64,000 bases of DNA from assembly GCA_040756655.1 (NCBI GenBank), contig JBFLYN010000001.1, positions 1 through 64,000 on the forward strand, read 5' to 3'. Source of the stretch: JBFLYN01 sp040756655. GTDB lineage: Bacteria > Bacillota > Sulfobacillia > UBA8153. The translations under genes and the position numbers were made by a program. Under the pieces are notes generated by a model. That model saw only the letters and a program-made list of their open reading frames with translations, was not told where the DNA came from and ran no database searches. This document shows positions 39,304 through 49,298 of this stretch, in pieces; the stretch's first letter is position 1, and each line of letters starts with the position of its first letter.

Positions 39304-41366
39304 AAGTACTGGTAGCGGGAGAACTGGGATTCTGCTACGGGGTGCGGCGGGCGGTGGATGCCGCCCTCCAGGTGGCACAGGCGGGCGGAGGGCACACTCT
39401 TGGACCCATCGTCCACAATGACCTGGTGGTAAGGGAACTGGCCAATCGCGGGGTATCACCTGTGGACAAGGTGGAGGACTGCGGTGGGAGCACGCTGGTC
39501 ATCCGGGCCCATGGTGTCCCCGGCACAGTGCTGGAGCAGGCAAGGGAACTAGGCTGCCGGGTGGTGGACGCCACTTGCCCGTTTGTCCGCCGGGCCCAGC
39601 TGGCCGCCGCTGCACTGGCCTCTGAAGGCCGGCGGGTGGTAATCGTGGGTTCCCGTGACCATCCAGAGGTAGTGGGCCTGTTGTCTGCTGCCGGACCCGG
39701 TGCCGTGGCCGTCAAGGACTGTGGCGAACTGGCGGGCGTGGACGTGGGAGAGCGGGTGGGCGTAATCGCCCAAACCACCCAGCGCCGGGAAGTGGTACAG
39801 GAAGTGTTGGAGTACCTGGTCCACGCTGGCACTGATGTGCGGGAAATAGATACCATATGTAGTGCCACTGGAGAAAGGCAAGAAGCTATGCGCCGGCTGG
39901 CGCGGGCAAGCGACGTGGTGGTCGTGGTTGGCAGCGCTCACAGCGCCAACACCCGCCGGCTGGCTGAGATAGCGCGGGAGCAGGGCCGCCGGACCTATGT
40001 GATAGATTCGGCCGGCCAGCTGGAGGCCGGATGGCTGGAAGGTGCGGGCACCGTGGGCATAGCCGCCGGGGCTTCGACTCCCGACTGGATCACAAAGGAG
40101 GTTGTTGGCAAGGTGGAGGAAATGGAAAAGGACCGGCATGAAACAGCTAACGAGGAGGCCCGGGAACCAGAGGAAGACCAGGGGAGCATTTACGAGGGCA
40201 GCCTGGTGGAACTCAAACCCGGGGACATCGTTACGGGCAAGGTGGTGTCGGTCGATGACAGCGGCGTCCTGGTCGATGTCGGCTACAAGTCGGAAGGACT
40301 GATACCCGCAAACGAGTTGGCCCACCGCTTTCCCGGCACGGAAGAAGAACTCAATCCCGGCGACGAGATCTCGGTATACGTCACCGCTGTTGACGGGCAG
40401 GAGGGAGTACTGCGCCTGTCCAAACGCCGGGCTGATGAGAAGCGGGCCTGGGACCGCCTGGAGACGGCCTTTGCAGAGAAGGCCACCTTGGAGGCCAGGG
40501 TAATCCAGGAGGTCAAGGGCGGCCTGACGGTGGACGTGGGCCTGCGCGGGTTTGTGCCAGCATCCCAGGTAGAGCGAGGTTATGTGAGCGACCTCGGCAA
40601 GTATGTGGGCCGCACTCTCCGCCTGCGCGTGCTTGAACTGGACCGCGAAAAGAGCCGGGCCATCTTATCCCAGAGGGTGGTCCTGGAAGAGGAGCACGAA
40701 AAGCTGCGTGCCCAGACATGGGGCACGATTGAGGAAGGCCAGGTACGGCGCGGCGTGGTCAAGGGGCTCACCGACTTCGGCGCCTTTGTGGACTTGGGCG
40801 GGGTGGACGGACTGCTGCACGTGTCCGAGCTTTCCTGGGGCCGGGTCAAGCACCCGTCCGACGTGCTCAAAGAAGGGCAGGCACTGGACGTCAAGGTCCT
40901 GAGGGTCGACCGGGACAAGGGTAGGATCTCCCTGGGACTAAAACAGATCATGGACGATCCTTGGGCCAACCTCACGGAGAGATTCCCGGTGGGTGGCGTG
41001 GTCAAAGGCCGGGTCACCCGGCTGGCACCTTTTGGCGCCTTCGTGGAGCTGGAGCCCGGCGTGGAAGGCCTGGTGCACATATCCGAGATGGCGGACCGCC
41101 ATGTCGGCAAGCCGGAAGAGGTGGTCTCTCCCGGTGAGGAGGTCAAGGCCAAGATCCTGCGGGTCCGGCCCGCCGACCGGCGCATCAGCCTCAGCCTAAA
41201 GGAAGTAGAACAGGACCGGGAGCGTGCAGCCGTCCGTGACTTCATGGCCGGCCAGGAGCGCGAGACCATGACCATCGGAGAGGTCTTCGGGGATCTCCTG
41301 GAAGGGGGCCGAGAACGGCTCAACCGGCAGGACCGGGAAGAGGAGAAAGAAGGCCAACCGGAGTAG
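39300..41366 (+). CDS. ispH-rpsA: fusion: 4-hydroxy-3-methylbut-2-enyl diphosphate reductase and ribosomal protein S1
   Basis: 688 residues from GTG. Residues 1-280 are IspH (LytB), the last step of the MEP isoprenoid pathway; the [4Fe-4S] cysteines are Cys12 (ELGFCYGVRRAV), Cys93 (DATCPFVRRAQ) and Cys187 (DTICSATGERQ). After an acidic linker (EEAREPEEDQGS) come four S1 RNA-binding domains, for example GDIVTGKVVSVDDSGVLVDV, RGVVKGLTDFGAFVDLGGVD and GRVTRLAPFGAFVELEPG. This IspH-S1 fusion is known in Clostridia and supports the taxonomic call. A 12-bp hairpin follows the stop. Confidence 0.96.
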   Translation: MKVLVAGELGFCYGVRRAVDAALQVAQAGGGHTLGPIVHNDLVVRELANRGVSPVDKVEDCGGSTLVIRAHGVPGTVLEQARELGCRVVDATCPFVRRAQLAAAALASEGRRVVIVGSRDHPEVVGLLSAAGPGAVAVKDCGELAGVDVGERVGVIAQTTQRREVVQEVLEYLVHAGTDVREIDTICSATGERQEAMRRLARASDVVVVVGSAHSANTRRLAEIAREQGRRTYVIDSAGQLEAGWLEGAGTVGIAAGASTPDWITKEVVGKVEEMEKDRHETANEEAREPEEDQGSIYEGSLVELKPGDIVTGKVVSVDDSGVLVDVGYKSEGLIPANELAHRFPGTEEELNPGDEISVYVTAVDGQEGVLRLSKRRADEKRAWDRLETAFAEKATLEARVIQEVKGGLTVDVGLRGFVPASQVERGYVSDLGKYVGRTLRLRVLELDREKSRAILSQRVVLEEEHEKLRAQTWGTIEEGQVRRGVVKGLTDFGAFVDLGGVDGLLHVSELSWGRVKHPSDVLKEGQALDVKVLRVDRDKGRISLGLKQIMDDPWANLTERFPVGGVVKGRVTRLAPFGAFVELEPGVEGLVHISEMADRHVGKPEEVVSPGEEVKAKILRVRPADRRISLSLKEVEQDRERAAVRDFMAGQERETMTIGEVFGDLLEGGRERLNRQDREEEKEGQPE

Positions 41367-42064
41367 GAGAGCCCCCCGGGGGGGGGACAATACGATATTC
41401 GGAAGGCGCCCCAGCCGAGCGGGCGCCTTCCGGCTGGATACGCCCGAAACGCCACAAACTGGTTGCCCGGCCGCTGGTGGCCGTGAAATGCCAAGGGGCG
41501 GGAAGGCAGCGTAGAAGGAGACGGGACCTGCCTGGGCAGCAAGAGCCCGGGGGTCCTGTGCTCTTTTGCATAGGCGCCGCAACTGAGTCCCTGGTTACAC
41601 GCATCTTCCTCGTGTCCATGGCCGCGAGATCCTCCCGGCAGAGCAAAGCGCCGGATTCTTCATCTGCCCACCGGATCACGGGTATTGCTTTCCCGGTCGA
41701 TCCATGGTGCTGTCTTGCCATCTGCACTCAATGCAGACGTGTACCTTGCCGGTGTCTGCAACTTACCGGTTACCGTGCACCAGGACTGGTCGGGCCAGCA
41801 CCCAGCGGGCGTCGGGCGGTACGGGCGAAGGCGGGCGACCGCTCCCCCGGTGTCTTTGCCGGCTAAGGTCTTGCGGCCCATCGCCTGCAGTTTTCGATGG
41901 AGGTGGCGGGACCGAGGAGGAATAAGCGGAGGCCATTGAGAATGGCATCACATGCGACGCACACTGCGGCTCCTCTTCAAAGAGGGATACACCCGGGCCC
42001 AGAGCCGATGGTGTAGGGCCAAAGCCGCCGCCCAAGTCTTCCGCGCAGAGGGAGAGGAGTCAAG
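41367..42064. other. 700-bp region with a strong hairpin and no sure gene
   Basis: Besides the 41400-41432 hairpin, no convincing gene is seen. A short frame at 41952-42068 encodes 38 residues (MRRTLRLLFKEGYTRAQSRW...), basic and helix-forming, but its ribosome-binding site is more than 20 bp away. GGGAGAGGAG at about 42049-42058 belongs to the next gene. No tRNA or riboswitch is recognised. Confidence 0.5.
41400..41432 (+). terminator. 12-bp stem hairpin after ispH-rpsA
   Basis: CGGAAGGCGCCC (41400-41411) pairs with GGGCGCCTTCCG (41421-41432), loop of nine. No T tract follows, but the strength and position suggest transcript end formation. Confidence 0.6.
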
Positions 42065-43051
42065 ATGAGGATTTTGCGGCTCACCGGGCTGGTGTTAGTA
42101 GCTTTGGTCCTGGTCTTATCGGGCCTGGTATACCAGCTGGGCATCGGACTGGAAAGGACTGCTCTGAGCCCGGCATTCTATCGGGACCTGATGGGCCACA
42201 CAGGCCTCATTGAGGTGATCCATGCGAGGCTGGAGGAAGCAGTGCCCGAGTTGATGGTCCAGAGGATGCAACCGGAGATGGGGCAGGAAGCGCCCAAAGA
42301 GGTGCTGGCAGCATACCAGGAAGGACTCTCGCTCATGATGGGGGCCTTGGTGCGCACATTTGACGCCGGATGGCTCGAGAAGCAGCTCATGTTGGTCATT
42401 GAGGATATCCTGGCTTTCATTGAGGGCAATCGGGAGGAGCTCGGCACCGTCATCGACCTGAAAAGAGGCAAGGAGCTGCTGGAAAGTCAGCTCGCGGCGG
42501 CCCTAAAGGAGCTTTCGCCGGAAAAACTGAGGGCACTGGAGATGCACCCGGAGCTGGTTGAGTCCACGGCCGGGCAGCTGATCGCGGCCATTCCTGACCA
42601 GCTCCAGCTCGGCGAGCTGGTAGGAGATGCAGGCCTACCCCCGGAAACCCACGAGATCCTTGCCAAGGTGCGCATGGTCCGGGGATACTTTGCCTGGGTT
42701 CCTTATGTCACCTTCGCCTGCCTGTTCTTGTTCTGCTGCCTCTTGGCGGGTATACCCGGCGGGTTGAGATGGTCGGGAGGGGCCACCGTGGTGGCGGGGG
42801 CGGCCTTCATCACCGGTTTACTGGTGGCGCGCGACCGGGTTGCCCATGGGTTCGTGGACAGACTGGGCGAACCGGCGCTAGTCGATCCTGGACTGGTCAC
42901 GGCAGTGCTCGGATTCGTGGTCAGCCGGCTGGTCAGGGTATCCTTGGTTTTCGTAAGCGTGGGCGTGGTGCTGGTGGCAGCGAGCTATTTCTTCCGGGTG
43001 AAGGCAGCGGCGAAGAAGCGTCGCGGAGTCGCCAAGCCGGCCAGCAGCTGA
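42065..43051 (+). CDS. membrane protein of unknown function
   Basis: 328 residues with GGGAGAGGAG before the ATG. An N-terminal helix (LTGLVLVALVLVLSGLVYQL) is followed by a long, charged, helical outer domain (about 30-210: GHTGLIEVIHARLEEAVPEL, DAGWLEKQLMLVIEDILAF, EKLRALEMHPELVES) and then about three to four membrane helices. The outer domain looks like a coiled-coil sensor or scaffold. No catalytic motif is visible and the family is not recognised. The C terminus is lysine-rich (KAAAKKRRGVAK). Convergent with larA, 200 bp apart. Confidence 0.8.
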   Translation: MRILRLTGLVLVALVLVLSGLVYQLGIGLERTALSPAFYRDLMGHTGLIEVIHARLEEAVPELMVQRMQPEMGQEAPKEVLAAYQEGLSLMMGALVRTFDAGWLEKQLMLVIEDILAFIEGNREELGTVIDLKRGKELLESQLAAALKELSPEKLRALEMHPELVESTAGQLIAAIPDQLQLGELVGDAGLPPETHEILAKVRMVRGYFAWVPYVTFACLFLFCCLLAGIPGGLRWSGGATVVAGAAFITGLLVARDRVAHGFVDRLGEPALVDPGLVTAVLGFVVSRLVRVSLVFVSVGVVLVAASYFFRVKAAAKKRRGVAKPASS

Positions 43052-43251
43052 TCTACACCGGGTCCGGGCATTTCCCCCGGCGGACTGCCCCGGCAGTGAC
43101 TGCGGCCAGGTTAAATCCGGGGGATCTTGCGCCGGTACCAAGGGGAACGAGCTGGATGCCGTGGAGCGGCCGTTTTTCCGGTCTTGGGCACCATCCGGTG
43201 CCACACTACCTCACCCAGACCCCAAGGGCAACTGTGGCGAGAGAACGGTTT

Positions 43252-44526
43252 TCACCCCCGTGGTCCAGTCGACTGGGCCACCATGGGCACAGCCAGGGGG
43301 CCGCGCGGCAACACGGCCAAGCGCCCGCCCGGCCCTGATGTCGACAATAGCGACTGCACCAGGCTCTCCAGGTCGTCCACGGGCTGCAGCCAGCAGCGCC
43401 GGGCGACTTCCGGTGCCAGCTCAGAGTACAGGTGTACCGGGAACGAGGAAACGATGCCTGCCAGCACCTGGGCCTCCCACTGGTCATGAACGGCCGGACC
43501 GGGCGGGAGCGACTGGAGCAGGGAGGAAGGGTCAGGGTACCGCCACAGTAGCTCCCGGAAGTTCCCGTAGTCCGGGATGCCCGCCGAACAAGCGCTGGCC
43601 ACCACGATGTTCCCGCCTGGGCTGGTGATGCGCGCGGCTGCCGACATCCCCTTGACCGTCTGGTACAGGTTCTGATCCAGCGGATGACCACCGTTGGTTA
43701 CCAGCACCACTGGGTAAGTGCACGTTACCGGGATGGTGGCATGCTTCCCGCAGAAGGCAGTCCCCGCCCGGTGGGCCTGCTGCCAGTGGCCGGCGAACAC
43801 GCCGGTGATGGCCCTCTGGTCGTCCAGGGTGACGTTGACCAGGAAATGGGGAGGGCAGAGTTGAACTGCGTCCAGCACTGCCTGCTGTGTGGGGTTGTTA
43901 TCCAGCTCGAGCCAGGTGGTGGCCGGGTCGCCGACGAGGCGGGCACAATGAAAGCTGAGAATGGTGTCGATCCCGGCTATACCGGGCATGATGCCTTTGC
44001 CCCCTCCAGAGTAGCCAGCGAAAAAGTGGGGCTCGATGAAGCCAGTCACCACGCGGAGGTCAGCCTCCACGTATGACCGGTGCAGCCAGACCGGCCCCAG
44101 GGAGGTAATCCCCACGCGCACCAGGGCGTCCCGGTCGTACGCATTGTGACTCAACAGCCGGCAGGCGCCCAGGGGTTCTCCTACCAGTGCCCGGCACTGC
44201 TCGGGTGTGTGAGGTTGGTGAGACCCGGTACCTACCAGCACGGTGACTTCCCCGCAGCCGGCTGCATGGAGTTCTCTTAGCAGCCAGGGGACCAGCTTGT
44301 GGTTAGGTGTGGGTCGGGTCATGTCCGATATGACCAGGCAGGCCCGCCGGGCACCCGAAGCCAGGGCGCGCAGGGGAAGGGTCCCGACGGGACGCTCTAC
44401 GGCTCCCAGGAAGGCTGCGTGTTCATCTTCCAGGGCGGGAGCAGCCGTGGGGAGCAGCACATCGGTGCCCTCGCCGGGCAAGTTCAAGGTCAAGGTGGCA
44501 GGGCCATAAGGAAGCTCCACGCGCAT
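43252..44526 (-). CDS. larA: LarA family protein (nickel-pincer lactate racemase-type)
   Basis: 424 residues on the minus strand; AGGTAGGTGAG precedes the ATG. LarA racemases use a nickel-pincer nucleotide cofactor bound to a lysine. Matching segments are VISDMTRPTPNHKLVPW (Asp68, Arg71), LVGTGSHQPHTPEQ (His103 region), FIEPHFFAGYSGGGKGIMPG (His167, cofactor Lys177) and LSFHCARLVGD (His193). The racemised substrate of this homologue need not be lactate. No larB, larC or larE cofactor genes lie in the window. Between 43052 and 43251 I see only a GC-rich inverted repeat. Confidence 0.85.
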   Translation of the reverse strand: MRVELPYGPATLTLNLPGEGTDVLLPTAAPALEDEHAAFLGAVERPVGTLPLRALASGARRACLVISDMTRPTPNHKLVPWLLRELHAAGCGEVTVLVGTGSHQPHTPEQCRALVGEPLGACRLLSHNAYDRDALVRVGITSLGPVWLHRSYVEADLRVVTGFIEPHFFAGYSGGGKGIMPGIAGIDTILSFHCARLVGDPATTWLELDNNPTQQAVLDAVQLCPPHFLVNVTLDDQRAITGVFAGHWQQAHRAGTAFCGKHATIPVTCTYPVVLVTNGGHPLDQNLYQTVKGMSAAARITSPGGNIVVASACSAGIPDYGNFRELLWRYPDPSSLLQSLPPGPAVHDQWEAQVLAGIVSSFPVHLYSELAPEVARRCWLQPVDDLESLVQSLLSTSGPGGRLAVLPRGPLAVPMVAQSTGPRG

Positions 44527-44776
44527 GTACTCACCTACCTATGAGTGTGCTGCCCCACAGTTCGACGCTGGTGGTGCAAAGGACCTGCCGCTGAGCGTTG
44601 CCAGTTTGCCCCCCCCCAACCCTCCTGGCAGGTGGCGCGCTGCGGTTCAGCTCCCAGTGGAGGTCTCTCCCTCAACGGTGTAACCGCCGGAGTATGCCTA
44701 CGGGCAGTTTTCCGCGGCCCGGGAGGCAGGGTTTGCCGGCGGGTGGGGAGAAACCGGTATGCCGGGGTGATGCCGC
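44527..44776. other. divergent intergenic region
   Basis: It separates larA (minus) and topB (plus). No promoter of standard form or other feature is recognised. GGGGTGATG at the right edge is the topB ribosome-binding site. Confidence 0.4.
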
Positions 44777-46930
44777 GTGCCTGCAGCGCACAAGCCGTTG
44801 ATCGTGGCGGAAAAGCCGGCGGCAGCCCGGGCCATCGCCGGGGCCTTGGGGGGCTTTGCACCTGGCCGGGGCTACCTGGAGAGCGCGCATTTCGTGCTCA
44901 CGTGGGCCATCGGTCACCTGGTGGAGCTGTCCGAGCCGGACGAATATGATCCTCGCTGGAAACGCTGGACCCTGGACTTGCTACCGGTCCTGCCCGGTAC
45001 ATTCCGTACCAGGGTGGTGCCGCGAACCCGCGCCCAGTTCGAGACCATCGCCAGGCTGGCTCGCTCTGCTCCGGAGCTGGTCAACGCGTGTGATGCGGGC
45101 CGGGAGGGTGAACTCATCTTTCGCCACATCTACCAGGCGTTGGGTCTGACTGTGCCCGTGCGCCGCCTCTGGATATCGTCCCTCACCCGTGAGGCCATCC
45201 GCAAGGGGTTCTCCGCCCTGGCGCCCCAGTCCCAGTATGACCTCTTGTACGAGAGTGCCCGGTGCCGGGCGCAAGGCGACTGGCTGGTGGGTATGAACGC
45301 CACCCGGGCCTTTACCTGCCGGTGGGGTGAGCTCTTCCCCGTGGGCCGGGTACAGACACCCACCCTCGCCCTGCTGGTTCAGCGAGAGCGCGAGATAGAA
45401 GCTTTTGTCCCGGAACGCTATTGGGAAGTCTGGGCCCAGTTCACCGCCGCCGGCCATCGCCATTACCAGGGCCAGTGGTTTGGACCAGAAGGTGACCGGC
45501 TCTCCGACGTTACGCAGGCCGAGGCCGTCGCCGCCCGGGTGGCGAAAAGACCCGGGGTCGTGGAGAGCGTGGAGGTGAAGGCGACTAGCGAGCGTCCACC
45601 CCAGCTTTACGATCTCACATCGTTGCAGCGCGACGCCAACTACAGGCTAGGCCTGACGGCGGGAGCCACGCTCAAGGCCGCCCAGGCGCTGTACGAAAAG
45701 CAGCTTATCACCTATCCCAGGACCGATTCGCGCTACCTGCCCCGGGACCTGCTGCGGGAGTTGCCCGCCATTGTGCGAGCCATAGGGGTGCAGGAGGCAT
45801 ACCGGGCAGCGGTGGCGGGCGCGCAGCTGGAGCTGGTACACCCGGGGAACCGGCGGGTAGTCAACGACGCCCGGGTCACCGACCACCATGCCATCCTTCC
45901 CACGGCGGGAAAGCCGGCTGCTGGCAGTGGACCGGAGGCCAGGGTATACGATCTGGTCATCCGTCGTTTCTTGGCCCAGTTCTACCCGGAGGCCCGCTAC
46001 CAGGATACCGAGGTCATCACCCGGGTGGGAGCTTGCCCGGACCGTTTCCGCTCGCGGGGACGGCACGTGTTAGCTTGGGGCTGGCGGGCGCTGGAACCCG
46101 CCAGCGAAGGACCGGGCTCCCTGCCGCCGTTGGACCTGGGCGAGGAAGTCATGAACTCCACGGTGGAGACCAGGGAGAAGATGACCCAGGCGCCGCGCCG
46201 GTACTCCGAGGGTGCGCTGCTTTCGGCCATGGAATGGGCCGGCAAGGAACTCGACGATGAAGGGCTCCGCGAGGCCATGAAGAGCCGGGGCCTGGGAACA
46301 CCGGCCACTCGCGCCGCCATCATCGACCGCCTGAAGGAAGTCGGGTACATAGTTGTGGATGGGAAGACCCTGGTCCCCACGGCCAAGGCGCGGCGCCTGG
46401 TAGCCCTGGCCGAGCTGGCCGGGGCCGGGGTCCTGTTGAGTGCCGAGCTTACCGGCGAGTGGGAAATGCGCATCGCCGGCATCCAGTCGGGAGACTACGA
46501 GCCGGCAAGGTTCATGGACGAAATCGGCCAGCTGGCTGTCCAGGTAGTGGACTGGGTACGGCAGGCACCCCAGGAACCGGCTCCAGCACCGGTGGTGTGC
46601 CCCAGATGCGGGGGCCTGGTGAACAAGGGAAAACGGGAGTGGGGCTGCACCGGCGCAGACTGCACGCTAGCGGTGCCCGGGTATTTCTGCGGGCGGGTGT
46701 TGGACCGTTCGCTGGTAGAAAAGCTCCTGCAAGACGGCCGGTCTCCCTTGGTTTCCGGTTTCAGATCCCCCCGCACCGGCCGGGCGTTTTCCGCCTTCTT
46801 GGTGCTAAAGGACACCGGGGTTGCATTGGAGTTTCCCAAAAGAAAGGGTAGGAAGAAGCCGGCCGGAAGAAAAGGGAGGTCCGGTCGGGGCACCAGAGCC
46901 GCTTCAGAGAGAAACACCACGGTTCGCTAG
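44777..46930 (+). CDS. topB: DNA topoisomerase III
   Basis: 717 residues from GTG 44777. It is a type IA topoisomerase that decatenates DNA. The Toprim domain opens with LIVAEKPAAARAIAGAL, with the acidic triad in ACDAGREGELI. The active-site tyrosine lies in LITYPRTDSRYL, with SLQRDANYRLGLTAGATLKAAQALYE before it and RGLGTPATRAAIIDRL after. A C-terminal zinc-ribbon-like segment (VCPRCGGLVNKGKREWGCTG) and a basic tail (KRKGRKKPAGRKGRSGRG) follow, typical of TopB. Confidence 0.95.
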   Translation: MPAAHKPLIVAEKPAAARAIAGALGGFAPGRGYLESAHFVLTWAIGHLVELSEPDEYDPRWKRWTLDLLPVLPGTFRTRVVPRTRAQFETIARLARSAPELVNACDAGREGELIFRHIYQALGLTVPVRRLWISSLTREAIRKGFSALAPQSQYDLLYESARCRAQGDWLVGMNATRAFTCRWGELFPVGRVQTPTLALLVQREREIEAFVPERYWEVWAQFTAAGHRHYQGQWFGPEGDRLSDVTQAEAVAARVAKRPGVVESVEVKATSERPPQLYDLTSLQRDANYRLGLTAGATLKAAQALYEKQLITYPRTDSRYLPRDLLRELPAIVRAIGVQEAYRAAVAGAQLELVHPGNRRVVNDARVTDHHAILPTAGKPAAGSGPEARVYDLVIRRFLAQFYPEARYQDTEVITRVGACPDRFRSRGRHVLAWGWRALEPASEGPGSLPPLDLGEEVMNSTVETREKMTQAPRRYSEGALLSAMEWAGKELDDEGLREAMKSRGLGTPATRAAIIDRLKEVGYIVVDGKTLVPTAKARRLVALAELAGAGVLLSAELTGEWEMRIAGIQSGDYEPARFMDEIGQLAVQVVDWVRQAPQEPAPAPVVCPRCGGLVNKGKREWGCTGADCTLAVPGYFCGRVLDRSLVEKLLQDGRSPLVSGFRSPRTGRAFSAFLVLKDTGVALEFPKRKGRKKPAGRKGRSGRGTRAASERNTTVR

Positions 46931-47385
46931 AAAGAGAAGTAGCCTCAGCCAGCGGCTGTTGCTGCAGCCCGGCGCTGCTCATAGGATCATCGACCCTCCT
47001 CCCGGTCGTGGACGTGGGGTTAATGCCAGGCTCCCCGGGGGACGACCCGCCTTTTCCTCTCTGCCTTTCCTGCCCGTGACGTCGGAATCGACGTGACTTC
47101 AGCATTGGGCGGCGCCTCACGTAGCTCCGATTAGCGTCGGATGTTCCCTATAGCTCGCTCCGGCAGACTGGTGGACCACGTCGGGATCATGGGCTGGAGT
47201 TGTCGTTTCTGCCGGAGTGAGCCTGCAACGTGCCAGAGGTTGCTAAAGAGGCCGCCCGGTTTTCTTCACAAAAGAGGGCGGAAGCTCTTGGCTGTCGGCA
47301 TTCCGACGATCTGCCGGTCGACGCACAAGCCCGTGACTTGGCTGCCTGGAGCGCTATGGCGTTGGGGTGAGAGGGGCAGCTTGTA
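46931..47385. other. 455-bp region without a recognised gene
   Basis: It contains short inverted repeats (ACGTCGGAATCGACGT near 47080) and no convincing open frame with a ribosome-binding site. GAGGGG at 47371-47376 precedes the start of the pseudogene. This region borders decayed genes and may itself be remnant sequence. Confidence 0.5.
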
Positions 47386-48256
47386 GTGACCCAGAGAAGT
47401 GTGGTCATTGAGGTGGATGGTTAATCGAAGCGCTATCGCAGTGTGACCGCGGCGGATGAAGTGTCCTTTGACGTCTGCGTGGGCGAGGTTTTTGGGCTAA
47501 TCGGACCCAACGGCGCGGGGAAGACGACCACGGGAGTGTATGTCTGCGACGGCCTGACCGGGGCCGCATACGGGTCTTCTGTCTGTGCCCGCATTTAGAC
47601 CGGCGCCGGCTGATGGAGTGCATGGGCATTCAATTCCAGACGACTGCCTTGCCGCCTCGCATCCGGGTGGGGGAGGCACTAAACTCTTCGCCTCTTTCTA
47701 CAGCGGTAAGGCGCAGTTACCTTTTGCCGAACTGTCCGGCGGGCAGAAAACAGCGCCTGTTTGTGGCATTGGCCCTGGTGAACGATCCCATAGTAGTGTT
47801 TTTCGATGAGCTAACTACCGGACTGGACCCCCAATCGCGTCGGCCATGTGGGATCTGGTAAGGCGGGTACGAGAACGGGCAAACACGGTGGTCCTGGCCA
47901 CTCACTCCATGGAGGAGGCAGAGCGTCTTTGTGACCGGGTCGCCATTATGGACCACGGACGGGTTGTGGCCCTGGGGAGTCCGGCCAGCCTCGTCGCTTC
48001 TCTCGACACCGGCCATCGTTTGGTGTTCGTAGTGGATGGGCCTTCTGATGCGAACGTACTTACCAGACTGGCCGGTGTGATCCGCGTCGAACGCATTGGG
48101 GACCGGGTGGTGGTTTGCCAGGAGCGAGAGGGCTTGCTCAGCGACGTGGTGTCTGCGCTCGAAACTAACGGGACTCGTTTTCACAATATGCGGACTGAGG
48201 AGCCGACACTAGAAGACGTATTCCTGGCCTGGACCGGAAGGGAGATGAGGAGTTAG
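47386..48256 (+). pseudogene. ABC transporter ATP-binding protein (CcmA/NodI type), frameshifted
   Basis: Reading from GTG 47386 (VTQRSVVIEVDG) a TAA at 47422-47424 interrupts the frame, then KRYRSVTAADEVSF and the Walker A GPNGAGKTT follow. The signature region is only readable by changing frame near 47540-47610 (ECMGIQFQTTALPPRI...), then again near 47840 to reach the D-loop and switch His (ATHSMEEAERLCDRVAIMDHG). Walker B is visible (VVFFDELTTGLDPQSR). At least one stop and two frameshifts show that it is not functional. It would have powered the permease downstream. Sequencing error is unlikely for so many lesions. Confidence 0.88.
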
Positions 48257-48257
48257 C

Positions 48258-49001
48258 GTGCTGCAACTGCGCGCCTTCCTCAGACTCGTAAAGGTTCAGG
48301 TGTTGTTGTACATGCGGGACCCGCTTGCGGTGTTCTTCAGTCTGCTGTTGGCGCCGGCGCTCATGCTGATGATGGGGTTCATCCTCTGGGATGCGACGGC
48401 TCCCTGGCATACTGACCGTTTGCTTGACTTCCAGGTGCCGGCCTACGCAGCACTGGTGATCGGTGTCGTCGGTCTGGCGACTGCTCCCATCGAACTATCC
48501 ACTCGCCGAGCAACCGCCGTGTTGCGTTGCTTTTGGGCCACTCCCCTCCACCCACTGGTTTACATTGCCAGCGACGTGCTGGCGTACCTCGGCATGGTTG
48601 CCTTGGGGGTTTTCCTGCTGTTCCTGGTGGGCGGAGCCGTGCATGGAGTCTGGCCCGAAGGGTGCCTACCAGTTTTTGCCGGGGGTGTTTTGCTGAGTGC
48701 CGGGGCATTTCTCGCTCTGGGCTATCTCTTGGCCAGCTTGGTACCCAGTGCTCGTGTGGCCACGGACTGGGTAACGTACTCCCTTTCCCGATGATGCTGC
48801 TGTCCGGAGCGACTGTGCCCCAAGAGCTCATGCCCGCGGCAGTGCACCATTGGGCGCGCTTCATCCCGCTGACCCATGTGGCGACCCTTCTTAGAGGGCT
48901 GTGGCTTGGTGAGCGTCTGTCCGACCACCTGGCTGGTGGTGTTGGGTGTTATCCTCGCCGGGGCGACCTTCTTGGCAGCACGGGCGTTTCGTTGGGAGTA
49001 G
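48258..49001 (+). pseudogene. ABC-2 type permease, frameshifted
   Basis: GTG 48258 with GATGAGG upstream opens an ABC-2 permease (QLRAFLRLVKVQVLLYMRDPL, PALMLMMGFILWD). The frame stops at 48794 after WVTYSLSR. In the +1 frame the family continues with FPMMLLSGATVPQELMPAAV and WARFIPLTHVATLLRGLWLG. A second shift near 48930 restores VVLGVILAGATFLAARAF to the stop at 48999-49001. Two indels make it non-functional. Together with the ATPase upstream it is a decayed drug or lipid exporter. Confidence 0.85.
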
Positions 49002-49298
49002 CCTGGAGTCTGGATATACCCTGCCGGTGTTGGCATCACGAGGTGAACACGAGTGGTGACACAGTAGGAGAAGCCGGCTCTGCTTGGGAGGAAGTGGGAT
49101 GGCCTTCTGTGGTAGATAGCGGGAAGAGTGTGGTGATCGCAACCGGGTCACTGCGTGTAGCCGGGCTTCAGGCATCCCTTGGTACTACACTGACCTCCCC
49201 ATGCGGGGCCTCTCCGCCGCAACCCCCGTGCGGCGCATATTCGTTTTTGGCCACGGGGACATTATCAAGGAAGTCGAGGTAGAGGGAGGTCTATTGGG

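Noticed and set aside
43074..43123. Inverted repeat CCCCCGG/CCGGGGG after the membrane protein gene
   Set aside because: The 36-nt loop and missing T tract make it a weak terminator, so it was not listed.
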